Below are positions 41,701-56,700 of a stretch of 64,000 nucleotides of DNA, piece by piece. The position numbers were made by a program, and so were the translations under genes. The stretch is from Gymnogyps californianus. Lineage: Eukaryota > Chordata > Aves > Accipitriformes > Cathartidae. Position 1 is the stretch's first letter. Each line of letters begins with the position of its first letter. The stretch lies in assembly GCF_018139145.2 (NCBI RefSeq), contig NC_059482.1, positions 10,779,294 through 10,843,293 on the forward strand. Reading direction: 5' to 3'. The notes beneath the pieces were generated by a model. That model was not told where the DNA came from, did not search any database, and worked only from the letters and a program-made list of their open reading frames with translations.

Positions 41701-44700
41701 AATCTTAGTGCAGCTTTATATATGGATTCCCTGCTGACAGTATGGTAGTGGGATGTTAGGGAAGTTAAAGACTGGGGGGGTGTTAAAAAAAAAAAAAAAA
41801 AAAAAATTGCTTGAGGGTGATTAGGCTGATCTTGCACTCTGTCCTCTGACCACAACCATGCAAGCTTTGCAGGCCAAGAAGAGAGTGCCAGCAGACTATA
41901 GGAGCTTCTATACATCGTAACAGTCTGTGGAGTTGTCCCATAGCCCTGAATCCACAGGTCTTCCACAGAGACGTGCCTCCTCCCTCTCTGCAAGCCTCTG
42001 CCCTGTCCTATAGCAGCTGTGTGAGTACACGCTCCTACCTTCGACCATTCTTGCACTGGGAGACTTGTCTCTTAGCTCGTTGCAGCCTCTTTCTGGGCAG
42101 TAAATGCAGTCAGAAGCAGAGTGGATCACATTCTAGTCTCGTTCTTAGGTAAGAGCAGAAGAAGATGATGATTTTAATTTGGAGAGGTAAACGGAGGCAG
42201 TCTACCTACGTTCTAATTGTATTCCTGCTAAGAAAATACTGTCTCCCGTTGGTGTCCTTGCTCTTCCTTGGCTTCTGTTTGCCTGGGAACTGATCAGGAG
42301 AAGTAGATGCTCCTATAGGTATGGGAGCCTGGTCACAGCTCTGTGGAGTTGCAGCCCCGCAGCTTGTCACCAAGTTATTTCAAGTATTACACAGACTTAA
42401 CAGGAATTGGAAAGCAGAGCAGCTTCAGAAAATTTGGGCATGAGGTACTGTGCTGTCATGCTGGGGTCATTGGTGAAATCTGTGTAATAACTGAATTGGA
42501 GGGGCCTGTGTGTACATGGTTAGGATTGCAACAGCAGGATGATCTTTCCATGGATTCCCAGGGACAGATGTGAGGAGTCGATGTTTCATTGCTCACAGTC
42601 CTGCCAAAGCAGCAGTGGTCTGAATGAGCCCCTCATTTGCCCTCCCAGCAAGAGGCATGCTGATGGGAAGCAGCTGACTTGCAAATGTAATGCAAATGGG
42701 GAGCAGGGGTGGTAGTAGGCTGAAGCCTCCCTGCTACCTGGAGGAGAGCCCATCCCCTTCCCACCCTCAACAGGCAGCACAGGGCAGAGCTGAGGGCTGT
42801 AATTCTTGTAGAGCTCTGTCCATCCCCACTGCTACCTCTGTGTATCCCATGAACTTGCTGCAGGTGCTTCTTCCCTGTCATCCCTGGCATCATACTGGGG
42901 ATGTCCTGCAGGCCAGTCCAGGCAAGATACAGGGACTGCAGTAAGTCCCACTTTGGGACTGCAGTAAATAGCACATGAACAGCAATGGGCAGAAAAGCTG
43001 AACTGGTTCTTGCTGTGAACCAGTCAATGTAGGACATTTTAGGGAAGAATGGGTATTATTTGTGAGTTTCTTCTTATTGTAACTGTTAGAAATGTTTAAC
43101 ATCCTATAGATGTCAGTATTTTAATTCTCCTGCAGTACTGCTGTTTTCTGTGTCAGAATGGCTCCTGCTGGAGCAGAGTCTCCAGAGCTGTAGTTGAAGG
43201 CTCATAGGCAATACCCGGTTCTTTAACTCCCACTCACTCAAGACAGATCAGCTCTTTCCCTCTATCAAAGGTGATACATGGAATTCACTGCGATATTATG
43301 TATGGTCCTTGAAGCCAAGATCTTGAGACAAGCCATTATCTGATCCTTATAAATGTTTGGCACCTGTTGTAAGAGCAGGGCTCGCCCTCCTTGGCTAAAC
43401 TGTCCCTTTCGAGGTTCAGCACAGCACTGGTGCCAGCCGCTCCAGGGTGCGTCTCTTCCACCCCAGAGGCAGTTGCACTTCAGCAGTGAAACGCTGTGTG
43501 GGTTGCATTTTTTAAGAGAGCTCAGTTGTCACTTATAGCAAGTGCCAGAGAGCTTTGGCTACCAAGTTGTTTCAAAAAAATTGGTCCGTAAAAACGTGAC
43601 GAGGAGCTGCTAGCGTCAAGCATTCAAAATCTGGCCCTTTCTTTGAAAAGTGCTTTTGATTTCTGGATGAAAGGTGTTAGAGAAATGTAGATGTTATTTA
43701 TTATGAGCAATTTCCACTGCGCAGCCATAAAGCTATCCAAAGCGCAGATACGCCCATCAAAGCCTTTGGCAATAGCCGCAAGGTACATTCTTCTAGCAAA
43801 TAGTTTTCCCACATGTTTGCTCTTACTGAGGGCACAGATTATCTTTCTCTGAATCAGGCGGCTTATTTTGCTCATTCTTTCCAGGGAAGAAGTACTAGAA
43901 GTTTTTAGACCCACTTGTGGAGTTGTAGATGGGGAAGGGATGCTACATGCCGCAGTCATCCTCACAAGAATGGTGCTGGCCGCCTGTGTGTGGGGTTGCG
44001 AATCGATGTGTGAGGGCTGGTAAACCCTTACCACCTGGAGAACATGGCATACCTCTTCCTTCTTTGTTTATTTTTGTCAGCCTCCTGCTTCCAGCCCTGA
44101 TTAGCTGCAAGTTGTCTCAGTGCTTAAACCCAAGCCATATTGGCTGAATGTAGTGAGTGAATCAGCTTTAAATTTAAAATTTAAATTGAAATTGAATTTA
44201 AAAAAAAAAAATCCACAGATAATTCCACTTCTGGGTAAGCATGGCATAGAGATTGCCTAACCTGTGCAATTTTCAGTAGGAGCACTTCAGTAGCGATATT
44301 GCATGTTACTGAGTGTAAGGAGTAAAAAGAACAAAACCAAAACCCCGTACTTTTCATTGGTTTGCTTTAGCTCCAGGGAAGATCCAGTTACTCTTTTTCA
44401 TGCCACCTTAAGGTAGCAAGTCCAGCAATATCCAAGTCTTGCCTCAGCCCTGTTAGGATACTTATTTCATGAAAGGAAATAAAACAAATGACAGTTTAAT
44501 CCTTCCCTGAAAGCTCTTAGGACACAGATGGCTAACTAGCCATAACAGGGACACTGTTCCTGGTAAGTGAACAAAAAATAAATGCCTTACTGTATAATAA
44601 ATAATCCCAGTCAGATGCTCTTGTTCCATTTTGTTGATAAATTGCTGCATAATCATGGGTGAAGGAAAAATAGCTCAGTAATTTTAATTTGTCTTTCCTT

Positions 44701-47700
44701 TTCAATGCTTAAATATTATGTAAAGAAATTTAAAAGAAATTACTGTTTTTCTTGGCAAAAAAGACTTTAAAAATGTCACCAAAGCAGCCTGAATCTTAGA
44801 TCTATTATCTCTCTTTTTTTCTTCTTTTTTCTTTTTTTTCCTTTTTGATAGGCTTTTCCTTTTTCTCTTGAGGTAACGAACATTATTGAGTGGGGGTCCA
44901 GTAGAGGTTAAGAAATGAGACAATTTCCCTCCAGGGAGGAGATGAGAGGGAAAAAGAACCTCGTGACAGATGTTAGTTACATTGCTTAATGCACTACTGG
45001 AAGACACTCAGATGCTCTGGAAATAACCTATTACAGACACCACAAGCTGCAGTGCATAGCATTACGGTCATCCAAAACTTCCCGTTTTAAGATTATCTCT
45101 TTCACTGTCTTATAACTTAATCATAGCCAAATTTAATTATTTAGGCTGAACTTCTTCATGCCAGGTTTTTGCCTCCAGTTAACTTTGCTGTCATCAGTTG
45201 TTGAAAGTTTCATCTAAAGCTGTTCATCCATTTCAGTGAGTAAGACTGGAGGAAGATCTGTCACTTTGCCCATAAATCCTCAAAGAGAAAGGCTCTGAAA
45301 ACTTTGTTTTGCACATGCCAGCCATAGAGACTTAGAGCATTGTAAGCCTCCAGGAGGCCTTTGGGTGTCCCTTCTGCCCTTCCCAGCCTGGAGGGTGGCC
45401 AGCCCCTGTGATGGTTGCGTGCTGGTGCCTCTGCGGCTCCCTGCCCTGGCCTCGTTCCCTCTAGCCCGGGAGAGGCTGCCAGGGGGAGGCAAGGGCTGAG
45501 GCTGTGGCAGAAGGAGGGCAAGTAGCCCACAGCCCTGACAGAGCTGTGCCTTGCAACCCTGCAGGCTGCCTCTCAAGTCTTCCTTCTCCTCTCCATCCAG
45601 TCTGCTGGGGTTTCTGATCCTTCTCTCCCCTACACCAGTGACAGGTACCTGCTCAGGACACTCTCCTCCTTGCTATGGCTGTAGCCTCTTTGCTCCGCAG
45701 CTGGCCACTGCAATGCAAAAGTTGGCTACAGAGAACATACAGGGCCTCATCTTACATCCACAACTGTAAAACCCTCAATGATTTAAAAAATGCTAAAGGA
45801 TCGGGGTGTGCAAGACTGATAGGGAGGTGACAAATGGAAATGATCAGGCTTTCATGGGGGAAAGGGATAGGATATCGACGGAGGACTAGCTGGGTGATCG
45901 GCAGTTCATGAGAGCAGGGCTTGCACCTTCATGTCCTGTGGCACCAAACACAACAAGACCCTTACCCTAATTTGGGCCCCTGGGCGTGGCTGCAATGTAA
46001 ATACTAATACTAATGAGGCTATTCTTCTCAGTTTGTGCACATGCTGTTTTCCAAGCCTGGCAGTGTGGGCAATGGCCTATCCCACTTGCTGGGGCCCTAG
46101 GAAGATAGTTTTTATTTATTGTAATGGAAGCTGGCGTCAGCTGGAGTCAGAGGTTTGATTTTCCATCTCGGTGAGTATAAATGTTTGGAGATCCCCCTTG
46201 GGAGGTGAGCACGGGGACTAGTGCATTAGTCAGAGAGCCCATTGCTGCTAAGTGAGACTCAGGAAAAAATAGACTCAGTTGAATAGGTAAATGATTAAAG
46301 TTGCAGCTTGTGTCCATTTCATGTCTAATGGGAATCACAGAGCAAATGGAGTTGTAGATAACCGTGAGGATGTTGTATTTAGGAGCCTTGCTGTTAAAAT
46401 GCATACTCCAGTCAAAGAACAGACATGGGTGTTTATTGATATGTTTAACAGAATGATGGAATCAAAGCTCAGAAAGAGATTTGCTGCAATATTCATGATG
46501 TACAGAAGCGTAAGGAAGTGTGTGAGTGTATTCAAGGCACTGACAGTTCTAGGTTGGGACAGGAGGTGCTTTCAAGTTCCAGAGGCATCATGAATGCTGC
46601 GTGTTACTGTGCTCCCAAATACTGTTACTGAAGACGAAGGCAAACAGATTATAGCGTGTTAGCGTAATTGGTGCATGAGGGAGTGAAGTTCGTGTTGTTA
46701 CTTGTGTGTGTCTCGCTCCAGCCCCTCCCTGCCAAAAAAATTTGAATGCTTCCCTTCCTTAGTTTTACCTAAGTTTGTAGTATGCCAGTGGTCCTGGTTT
46801 TATTTTATCAACAAATTTGACAGTAATGATGATTAATTGGGGTATTTTGAATTGAAGTGTTGCATCAAGCCTACAGATGGGCTTAAAATTCAAATTTCAA
46901 AATACTTAGGGATAGTGAAATATTGATTGGCCTCTGTACTTTGGACTTGAATGTAGATCAGCATGAAGAGTGTGTAGAGCTGGCAGTTTGGGTTCACCTC
47001 TCATTGCAACACAATACTGTAGTGCTGTATCCCGTATCAAGAAGTTACAAGTCCATTGAAGCTGGTGGCAGAAGTCCCATTGACTTCGGGGGGGTCTGGA
47101 TTTTCTCCCAGGAATTCATCCCAGAGGACAAATTTTTAAAGCTAGGGCCCATATAAAAATGTTGGCACCAAGGCTGAGAAACTAAGGGTGAATGCTGCAA
47201 ACACTGCATGGCATGGCAAACTGCAGGTCTGCTAATTGAAGAAAATTGGTGTTTTGAAATAGGAGACCAACTAGGAGTCCAGAAAAATCTTTCAGGTTTA
47301 TAAAAGAGCAATACACAGGCAGTACCTAGACCCAGGTGATAATGTAGATAAACATAATGTGATGAAATGTCAATGTGTGAGTAAGATCTGTATTCACTAA
47401 AAGGATGCTCAGCATTTCCTGAACTGGGTTACAGATTGTTAAATGGGTCATAGGAATCACTCGCTGGGCCATGACAAAATAGACAAGGAAAGACAAAGAT
47501 GGGGTTTTTTTCTGAGGTACCACTATGGACTAGCTTTTGCAACTATCCCATACTTTACATTTGCTAGTGGAATGTTTTGAAGAGTGTGTTACAAAGTCCA
47601 GTTGGTTTCATGCCAGATAGTCACTCTCCCCTATTTCCTCTGGAGATGGTGATCCAAAAAGTCAGATTATCCCATTTTTCTTAATATTACATTGAAAAGT

Positions 47701-50700
47701 AAAATACAATAACTGAAGCACATTTAAAAGAACTAGAGCACTTTCTAATTATGTGTAACTCCTGCCAAACACTTGTAAGCAGACAGCATTAATTTTTTTC
47801 TATGAGAGAGTTAGAAAAAAACATGTGAGAAAGTGGTGTGTTTCCACTTCTGTAGTAAATGTTGGTATTAGTTGCTGTTATGTTTTGAATTGAAATCTTT
47901 CAACAACTGTTTTGAATGAAATCCAGATTTTTTTTTTTTTCCAGGAAGATATGTTCTGATGTAGACTGTTTCTTTCACAGTGCACATAATAGATGGTAGC
48001 AGTGACAATAAATAACCCACAGCAAGAGTATAGTGCTGTGCAATATGAAGTGCTGTACAATGTGAATCAAGTTAATATATTTTGGGCTGTATGATATGAT
48101 GCAGAGTTAAAGTTGTTGCTTCAGGCTTTTTTCTTGATCATTGTCACTGCAAAGCTTCCACAGGAGTTTGTTTAAGGAAGATCTAGGTAAGAAAATCATT
48201 ATTGGCTCTTAATTAATCAGACAGAAAATAGCCTTGGTGAGTACTCACGTGAGTCTCTGTAGGGTCTCTAGGAAGTAAATAGCTGTTCCCTTCTCAGAGG
48301 CTATAAAATGCCTGACTGCTAAGGCAAAGTTAGCTACCAGCTGAATTCCTGATTTTTGGCAGAGTTTTGTGCATGGCCAGACCAACTGTTACCTCTGTGC
48401 AGAACATGAAGTCCCTCCTTGCCCTACCCACGTCCTTCAAAGTGGAAGTGCAGAAGCAAGAAGATAAGCTGCTGCGGTAGTGTTTCCTCACTGGCAGCAA
48501 GACAAGGTGAAGCAACAGGATATATGAAAGGGTTTCAGCGAGATGAAGAGTAAAGTTCTGGACTATTTTCCTTTAGTTTAATCTCTGCCACCTGCCATGA
48601 GGCTCCCCTATGTTTGAGCCTGAGAAGGCCCCATTTTGTTCAGTTCAGTTTAATTGCTGCATTTAAATATGTGTGTAAAAAAAAAAAAAAAAAACAACCA
48701 AAAAAAAACCAACAAAAAAACCACCACCACCAAAACTCTGTCTGCATGAAACCAAATTTGATATTCTCTCCATCTCTTAACGTGATACCATGAATTTCTT
48801 GCATTGTTGTGTCCCATGTACTAAGGGTCCCATGCAGAGAGCAAACAATACAGCAGCGAGAAGACAGATGCTCTGCTAATGGGAAACCAAGGAGGAGAGA
48901 GTCTGTAAGGGATTACAGGCAGCCTGGGGTTGGAATACGTTATTAGCATAGCACCCAATTCAGAAATTAGTTTTCAGAATTAAATGCCTGAAGCATTTTG
49001 GCAAAAACTCCTGATCATCCCTCTCAAAAGCCCTTAAAGCATAGAAGAGTAGGAATCTCAAGTCTAGGCTGAGCAATCACATTCGGTGACCTTGCAGTGC
49101 TGTAACAGTGAATTGTAGTTTTTACGGCTTCATACCATTACCGGGGCAGCAACTGCCACACCTACTGAAATGTAACCCGCTCGCTCTGCTTGCACAAACC
49201 TTTAGCAGGTTTTGAACATCCTCATTAAAGAAGAAAATGGGCCTGAATGAGATTCCAGGGTCTGTTTCCAGGAGGAAGGTTTTGTTTTGTTGAGTGCATA
49301 ACAGCAGGGAAGTGCATCAGCCTCTCCTTGGGCATGGTTAGGCATGTGAAGGAGAAGCAGCAACGTGTCTCTTCAAAGATCTGACACTGCCTAAGGTAGA
49401 AACTTTGGGTCCTGAAGCCTTTTTCAGGCATGCTATTTTCAGAATGTTTTTGCTTTTGAAAATCATGATGAGAACATCAAACTTTAAAAGATCCTGGGTA
49501 GAAAACCCAAGATTGGTTACAGGACTGAGGGGAGACAGGAGAAATTGTTTCTCATAGTACTTGGTGGGATTATCCTCCATGCATAATTGTTCATTATATG
49601 CTCAAAATTCATTGTTAATTTCCTTTGGATATATTGCACATTAGACAGAAGAGTTATAAACCCCAAGATTATCACAGGAGGACACTAACAGGCCTAAATG
49701 TTCAGGACAGAAGGGGACTTGTTTTCCTCTTACATTGAAACAAAGACTCTTGGACAGAATCATTAGAGAGTTTTTTTGCCCGTTTGATAATCGAAGTATA
49801 GCGGACAGCAAACAAAAGAAAAGTTCAGCCAGCCAAGTCTTCTACTCTATTTTTACTCTTCTATTCTAACACAATTAACATATTTCTCAAGGTTTATTTA
49901 GTTTCCCAGAGTCTTATTTTATATAAGTATCATTGGAGAGCTTGATTACAGAGTCTTGATTCGTGCACATAAAGTGAGATTTTATTATCCTGAGAGAGAA
50001 GTCAAGGACAAGGTAAATATGGGAGAGAGCAGTTGGGACCAAACTAAGAAATCAGGAAAAATAATATACCAGCTCTTCAACATGCACTTGTTTTCTTTGC
50101 ATCCTGGTAACTAGCATTTATTTTGAAGTCACAGAAGTGAGAGTAAAGGGTAACACTTCATTTTCAGCTTTGAATTTCAGAGCTGTTCTTTTTATAACAA
50201 CTTCTTTCAATGTTTTTATATATGCTTAATGAGCATCTATAATGAATATTTGGGAAAGTTCAAAATTATGCTTCCTATTTGCCCTGGGTACAGACTGTCT
50301 GTAGACTTCTGAATGTTTCTGTCCAGTTTGAGATCGGTCTGTATTTACATCATCTTACTGGTCTGCCAACACTCTTGGGTGTGCTAAGAGATAATAAAGA
50401 GGCCATTCTGCCTTGTCTGCAGTCTGGAGCAAGTCACAACTTCTCTCTCGTTGCACGCACAAAATTTGTGAAGGTTAATAATAATCAAGTGCTTCAAAGA
50501 CAGAGGTTGCCAATTTTAATTAGTATTTTAAGACTGTTTGTAAGCTCTGCTTCTAAAATTGAAAACTTAGCACAACAGCCCTATTGAGCTCTCCAAATTA
50601 AGAACAAACTGCAAAGCAGAGGTTGACAGGTGAGCTACAAAGACGTAGAGAAAAATCATTTATTGTTTACCTTGAAACAGCAGTGTCCACAGTACTACCA

Positions 50701-53700
50701 TCGTGTAGAAAATGGTGCTGCTGGGATCCACGGCTGTTTTTTCCAGTCCAAATAGATTTAAAGCACAAGCAGAGCTGAATCCAAAACCTTCCTCTCACTG
50801 GATCAGGGCTCCAGTTTGTCTGGGAACAATACTGTGATCAGAACAGAGAAGAGTGTAGTGGTAAAGGACAGCTCCCTGAGCCCATGAAATATTTCATCAC
50901 TGCTATTAGACTTGCTGCCATTTTGCAAAGTCTTCTTAATTGGGTAATCCAGTTCTGGATGTGTTTGACAAATAGCAATTCTCTTGTTAAAAACAAATCA
51001 TGGTTTTAATTTAATAGGGTTAGTCATATAAAGAGTGATTTTGTGTCAGCAAAACCTTTCTTTCTGACAAACAGTGTAATTTGTGACAATCTAGTTAGCA
51101 ATAAATGACATTAATCTGACCACTATGCCATTCTGTTCCTGGGGAATAATGTTCCCTCTTAATCAATAGCTGGGTAAATGCTCCTTTGCATTCCTTATCA
51201 AATGACAGCCAGATGGTACTGGAAATTCATTCCAGCAGGATTTTAGAATTAGCTGGGTTTGTACTATTGTTAATCCTCTGCTGTCTGTGCCACTAGGACC
51301 TACCCACCTGTTTCCAGTAACCCTCGAGTTTGCAACCTTAGGAAATAGTCTAGCCAGATGGTTACTCAGATACAGTGCAGCCAAGAAGCATCCCAAGCAG
51401 TGAGGCCTTTTTTCTGCATCAGTAAGACGAAGAAAACAGCAAAAAAACAGTATCTTGCAGAAATAGCCACCTAGGACTGCCCACCTCTGTATTTGTTCCT
51501 CAACACTCTGGTCTCTTTTGATGAAGTTTCAAAGTTTCTTAAGATTGTATGAGTTGTGTTCCTTAGTGCATAGTAAATTTGGAGCTGTGACAGCTGCCAT
51601 ACCATCATTTACTGACTTTCTGGGCCTGTCAAAGTGTCTGCGAGACCTTTTCCTTCGTAATCACTTTGTTGCATAGCAACAATAATTTTGTCTTCAACCT
51701 ATTGATCTGAAATAACATGTAATCCCCTCACAGTAATAAAGAGGAAAACATATGGCAGCTCTAGGCTGGAAACCACTGGCTTTTGAAGTGAGGGGACAGT
51801 TAATCCCCACTAAATCAAGGGGGGAATGGAGCAAGCCGTAAGCTCTGTTGGGCTGAGGCTCTGAGGATGCATTAGATGCCCGAGCCAATTAACCTGTGCT
51901 CTGGGAGAAGAGTCCAGTTTACACTCATCCTCCCCATTCCCTGTCTTTTATCTTGTGCCACTAAAGCACATTTCAGGTGAGTTTTGCTACAACCTTAATT
52001 TCTGAAATAAGCATCACTGTGCAATACCATACAAATAACTGGGCACCCCTTCCCTCTGGCAGGAAAGAGTGCACACGCAGCGCTTTGCTTATACAGGACT
52101 GCAGTGGGTGAGGGTAAAGTTCAGCCGCTGCAAACACCAGTTTCACAATTACATGGCTGGAGTTCTTCAGGCAAATGCCTCTTGCCTGTAGGGTAGTTGT
52201 TTGGTAGGTCAGTCATCTGGCCTGATAACCTTGATGTTTTTTGTATACCTCTACACACAGGGCTAAAGACAAGACTTTGGCATCTGAAACAGGATCTGCT
52301 TTGGGGACGCAAGTACAAAGTTAAGGTCAAAAACAGGCAGGGAACACAGAGCTTTGGTCCCAAGTGGGCAAAGTATCTCCCCGCTGCCGTGCCCGCCGTG
52401 CCCCAGGCACTGAACATGAGAGGGCTCTGCCACCCGGCCTGCCCAGCCTTCTCGTTTCCCACTGCGGGCTGGAGCACGGGCTGACGGTTGGGGTTTGTAT
52501 CATCTTTCTGAGGTACCTTACTGTTGCCCACATTGTGCAGGGCAATGCAAGCTCCTACGACTGGACTTTAGATTCTTCCCTGGATAAAAAGCTTGGTATC
52601 CACGAGGCAGCTAAATCCTCCTTGGGCCTGTCTTCATTTTTCTAGCCTGCATATAGCACTGAGTGAAATGTAGGGCCAAAATCTGAGGTCAATAAACATC
52701 TGGTTGCTAATTTGAGTCGGGAGGTAAGTCCTATGTTATTTACTTGCCCAACAACAACAACCAAAAGAGCAAATTCAAGCTAATTCTAGCACACCAAACG
52801 CGAACTCACCAAATAGGCTTCAAAAATAAAAATCAAACTTAAAATAATATTGTTACATTGGAAATCTCAATGGAGATCTTGCAGCGGATCAGAAGGCCAA
52901 GCTGGTATCGGAGCATGCTGCAAGAGCAGAGCAAAGGCTTCTGAGTCCCTGTCTCCCAAACCTATTGTATAGTTTGCTATCGTATACAGCACAGGCTGGA
53001 AAATAGCACAGCATTCACTTAAAAGGTATTTCTGCAGCTAGAGGAGTGGCTACTAATAATCCTTTCTTTTCTGTCATTTGAATAGTATTCAGGTTTTCAG
53101 CAAACAGCGGACAAGTGCTTTGTTTGTGGACACCTCATAATGGAAATGGTAAGAGACCTAAATTCCTAACTGCGGGGTAGCTTGCTTTTCACGTACTTTG
53201 GGTAGTGCGCTGTGACACATTGTGCTTTTTCCTTAGTCAGACTATCATTGTGTCTTCACTGCTGTCAAGGTAATTTTTGAAACTGAGGCAGTAAATAAAC
53301 AAAAGTACCTTCATGCTCTATTACTATTAAGTATAGTAAGTTGGGTTTCTTTTCTATGTGAGATCATGGGAGGCTGTTGTTCTGCCACATGCCAGTTTAA
53401 AAAAAAAAGAGGAATAGAATTTTAATACTAAAGGGGGGAAATACAGCACAGCTTTGTATGAGAATATGGTAAAGGAAAACACAGGCTGTGCTCTCTAAGA
53501 CAGTAGAATAGGAAGAGCTCTGTCAAGTGGATGGAATCTGGGCTAGAGAGGGACGTTTTCAATAGTCCTGAGGTTTGTTGCCTGCTCTATGACTTGCTTT
53601 ATTTACCTTCTGCTACTTGCTCCATGTCAGTTAAAATGCATTATTGCCACTGGGATTTGTAGGGAGCCAGCAGTCAGAGTTACTTTTATAATAAAAAAAT

Positions 53701-56700
53701 CAAAGGACTATGGGTTGGGCCAGATACTGCTGGCATCATTTCAGTTGGGGAAAGTAGGAAGAATTCAGTCTGGTCTTTCTAAGCAGAAATTCCCAAACAA
53801 AATGAAGTAGGTTGCACATTGAAAAAGTGCAGATCATGTAGTGTATCTGTTTTCCTCTTGCTTTAAAACGTATATGAACCTCAGTATGCCTAATAGAAGT
53901 ACCTATTGCGTTGCAAACGCGGAGGTTCAGCAGGAGCTGGAACGGAGACTTCACTAACGAGGATTCTGGCTCGTATCCTGGCACCACTGGTTGGACAAGG
54001 ATATTGTTCAGTTTAGCCTAAGAGCAAATCTCTAGAGTTGTGTCATGCTGGGGGGGGGGGGTATCCTGACTTGCATGCTTTGAGCTGGCTCTTAATTGCA
54101 GAATGCCAGGCAAGAGTCCATGATACCTTGTTGGTGGAGCTCAGTAGCTGGAAGCTTGGCGGGTGCTTGTCTGCCTTTCTCCCATCAGCAAGTGTGCTCT
54201 GACAAAAGGAAACAGCTCTGGGAGCTCCAGGAATTAAGCAGTCTTATTTGGCTGATTCCTTGGTGTTCCTCCCTGGGAGCGCACATACAACAAACGTGCC
54301 TGCACAGCAGTGGTGCCCGTGTACAGCTATGGAGCAGAGAGCTGCAGCCCCACAGGCCTGGGCGCAACTGAAGCTGTTCCAGGCTGAAAGTGCAGTTGAA
54401 TTAGGAGTTGCTCTGTGCAAAGGGGTGGCTGCACAACCAGCCCAGGCTAACAGCGTGTGTTATGTAGTTGCCTAGATAGCAACACAGACACAGAGACGAG
54501 TTGTTTTTGGCTAGGAACAGGCTTGCAAACCAAATGGCGTCTGATGCCACTCACTGAATGGAGAGCTATAGGGCTTCATTAGAGGGGAAAAAAAGGAAAT
54601 TAAATTAAATTGACTTTGTGCTTTTTTCCTATGCGCTACTTCTTATTTCCTGTTGATTTGATCTTTATTCATAGAATCATCTACAGGGCCACAAGAGCTT
54701 GGCCTGTGGAGATTTTTCATCTCCAGCTTATTAGCAGCTCCAAGCTGAGCACTGCTGCTAGCAGATACTTTTTGAAATTACCCTCCAAAGATACTTCTTA
54801 TACCTGAAATGTACACAATAGGTGCTATAACCTGTTGAGAGCTGCCTGAAGATGATACTATGTCTCACTCTTCCCAGAGGCTTGTTCATGGGCTTGGTGC
54901 ATCCTCCTTGATGTCCCAGTGCCACACTGAGTGTTACATGCAAGGACGCCAGGAGGGAGGGGATCTGTTCTGTAGAAGTATAGCTGAGACTGCATCAGGC
55001 CTTTCCTTGAAACCTTTAAAATGCAGTAGGGGAGGTGAACATGGGAAAAGCCTGGGCAGATGGATGGATCTGTATCCAAACACACTGGATACAGATGGAA
55101 TTTTAACAGAAAGCGATGGGCCCCTATGACTGAGTGATAACCAGTCAGTAACTGTGGTGGATTAGGATCCTTAATTAATAAAGGGACACGTATTTATTTG
55201 CTTGTTTTGTTATTTTACTTTTTAAGTTTGAGTAATGACTGGTTTGGATTCTGTCTGTCACAGCCTGTTAAGTTTTGTGAATTAACTCTGTATTCCAGTA
55301 ACTTGTATTCGGCTGCAACAGATTTTCCAAGAAGTAGTCTCTGAAGCCGTTTTTAATTTCTGTTGGCAGTATTGGCCCTGCAGAGCTAAGAATGATGGGC
55401 GTTAGCCTGATTTTCACAGTTCTCTCTCTTTATTGGGAGCCTACTGAAACCCACTGAAATAAGCAAGTTGATTGTTTTAAAAGGCCCCTTGCTGACAGAT
55501 CTGCAGAGTGGTAATTTCATCCTGAAGTGCTTTTCTCACTGTCATTATTGAGAGTCAAACACAGCAGTATATGGGGGGGATTCATGTAATCGTGCATCCA
55601 TTTATTTTGCTGTTTGCCTCTTAAGATCTTGCAGGCCCTTGGAAAGTCATACCATCCTGGCTGCTTCCGCTGCGTGGTGTGTAACGAGTGTTTGGATGGA
55701 GTCCCCTTCACTGTAGATGTGGAGAACAATATTTACTGTGTCAAAGACTACCATACGTAAGTACGCAAATCCGTTGCATGCTTGGAAAAATTATAGTAGT
55801 TAAGTTATTGGTATAGTTATAAGCCTTGTAGTAGATAAAAAGGGTCATTCCTATTTGCTCAGATGTCCCTCAAGTGCTGCTCTCACATGTTGCATTTGTA
55901 AAGTATTTTAAAGTTATATTAAAGGTCACTTTATGGGCCCAGTGTGGCATACAGTGACCAGGTGAAGTTGAAAATCGAGTTGTGCCAGAGGATGCACTTC
56001 TCTGGTGGCTGTTTCTCTACTTCTTTCAGGACTTTCAATACTAAATGAGATGAGACTAATTCTGCAAGTGATGGTAGGTTCTGCTGGCTGTTTCTAAGAG
56101 TCAGGGTTGTGGTAGTGCATGATACTGGCGAGTCTAAGTTAGGTTAACCTAGACTGGACAGTAGACATGTAATTAGCAGCTAGCGTTAGAATGATTGTAG
56201 CCTCACCTGACAAAAAGTTCTGTGGTTTAAGTGATTGCTTTTGGACTCCCTTCTGCTCCCACTCAAAGGCAATGTGAATGCTCTTAGCTCCAGTCAACCA
56301 ATAACTCAGCTTATGCAGCAAGAGAAATCACTCTGAACTCAAGCCTGTTGGTACCAAGTTGACGATATTACAAGGATAGAGTGAATGTTGGCCCAGTGGT
56401 TGTTGTAAAACACAGCTGTGGATAATAAGACCAGTTGATGTGTCTGGTTTAAGTAGATCCTAGCCACAATCAGCCCCTTTCCTATTTAGCATGGTTATGT
56501 CTTCCTGATGTCAGATGGTGACAGTCCCCAGATCAGGAGCTGCTTCACAGTCAAAGCAGCGAGTCTCTGGAAGAATTTGAATGGCTTTATGAGTAAAGGA
56601 AGGTAAGAGAAAGGGCATATATGGGAAGAGGGCTGGATTCACTATGCCTAGAGGTCAGGAAGACCTAAGCAATAAAGCTTGGGTAGATCAGCCTCTTCTA

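Larger units (their letters stand above)
39655..53085 (+). other. WTIP: WTIP intron 3 (about 13.4 kb)
   Basis: The intron is bounded by GTAAGT at 39655 and TTTGAATAG at 53085. No coding exon or RNA gene is visible inside. It holds a 22-nt poly-A run (41785-41806), an AT-rich low-complexity patch (44166-44211), a possible decayed interspersed repeat (45925-46025), a palindrome-family fragment (47040-47105) and a long A-rich/CCA tract (48677-48736). The stretch 40140-40430 is AT-rich with a TGAGTCA (AP-1-type) site near 40193-40199, which is only suggestive of regulatory DNA. The rest shows nothing I can name. Confidence 0.85.

Noticed and set aside
41616..42056. 146-residue open frame, - strand with a poly-phenylalanine run
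   Set aside because: The phenylalanine run is the translation of the poly-A tract at 41785-41806, and the rest has no recognisable similarity.
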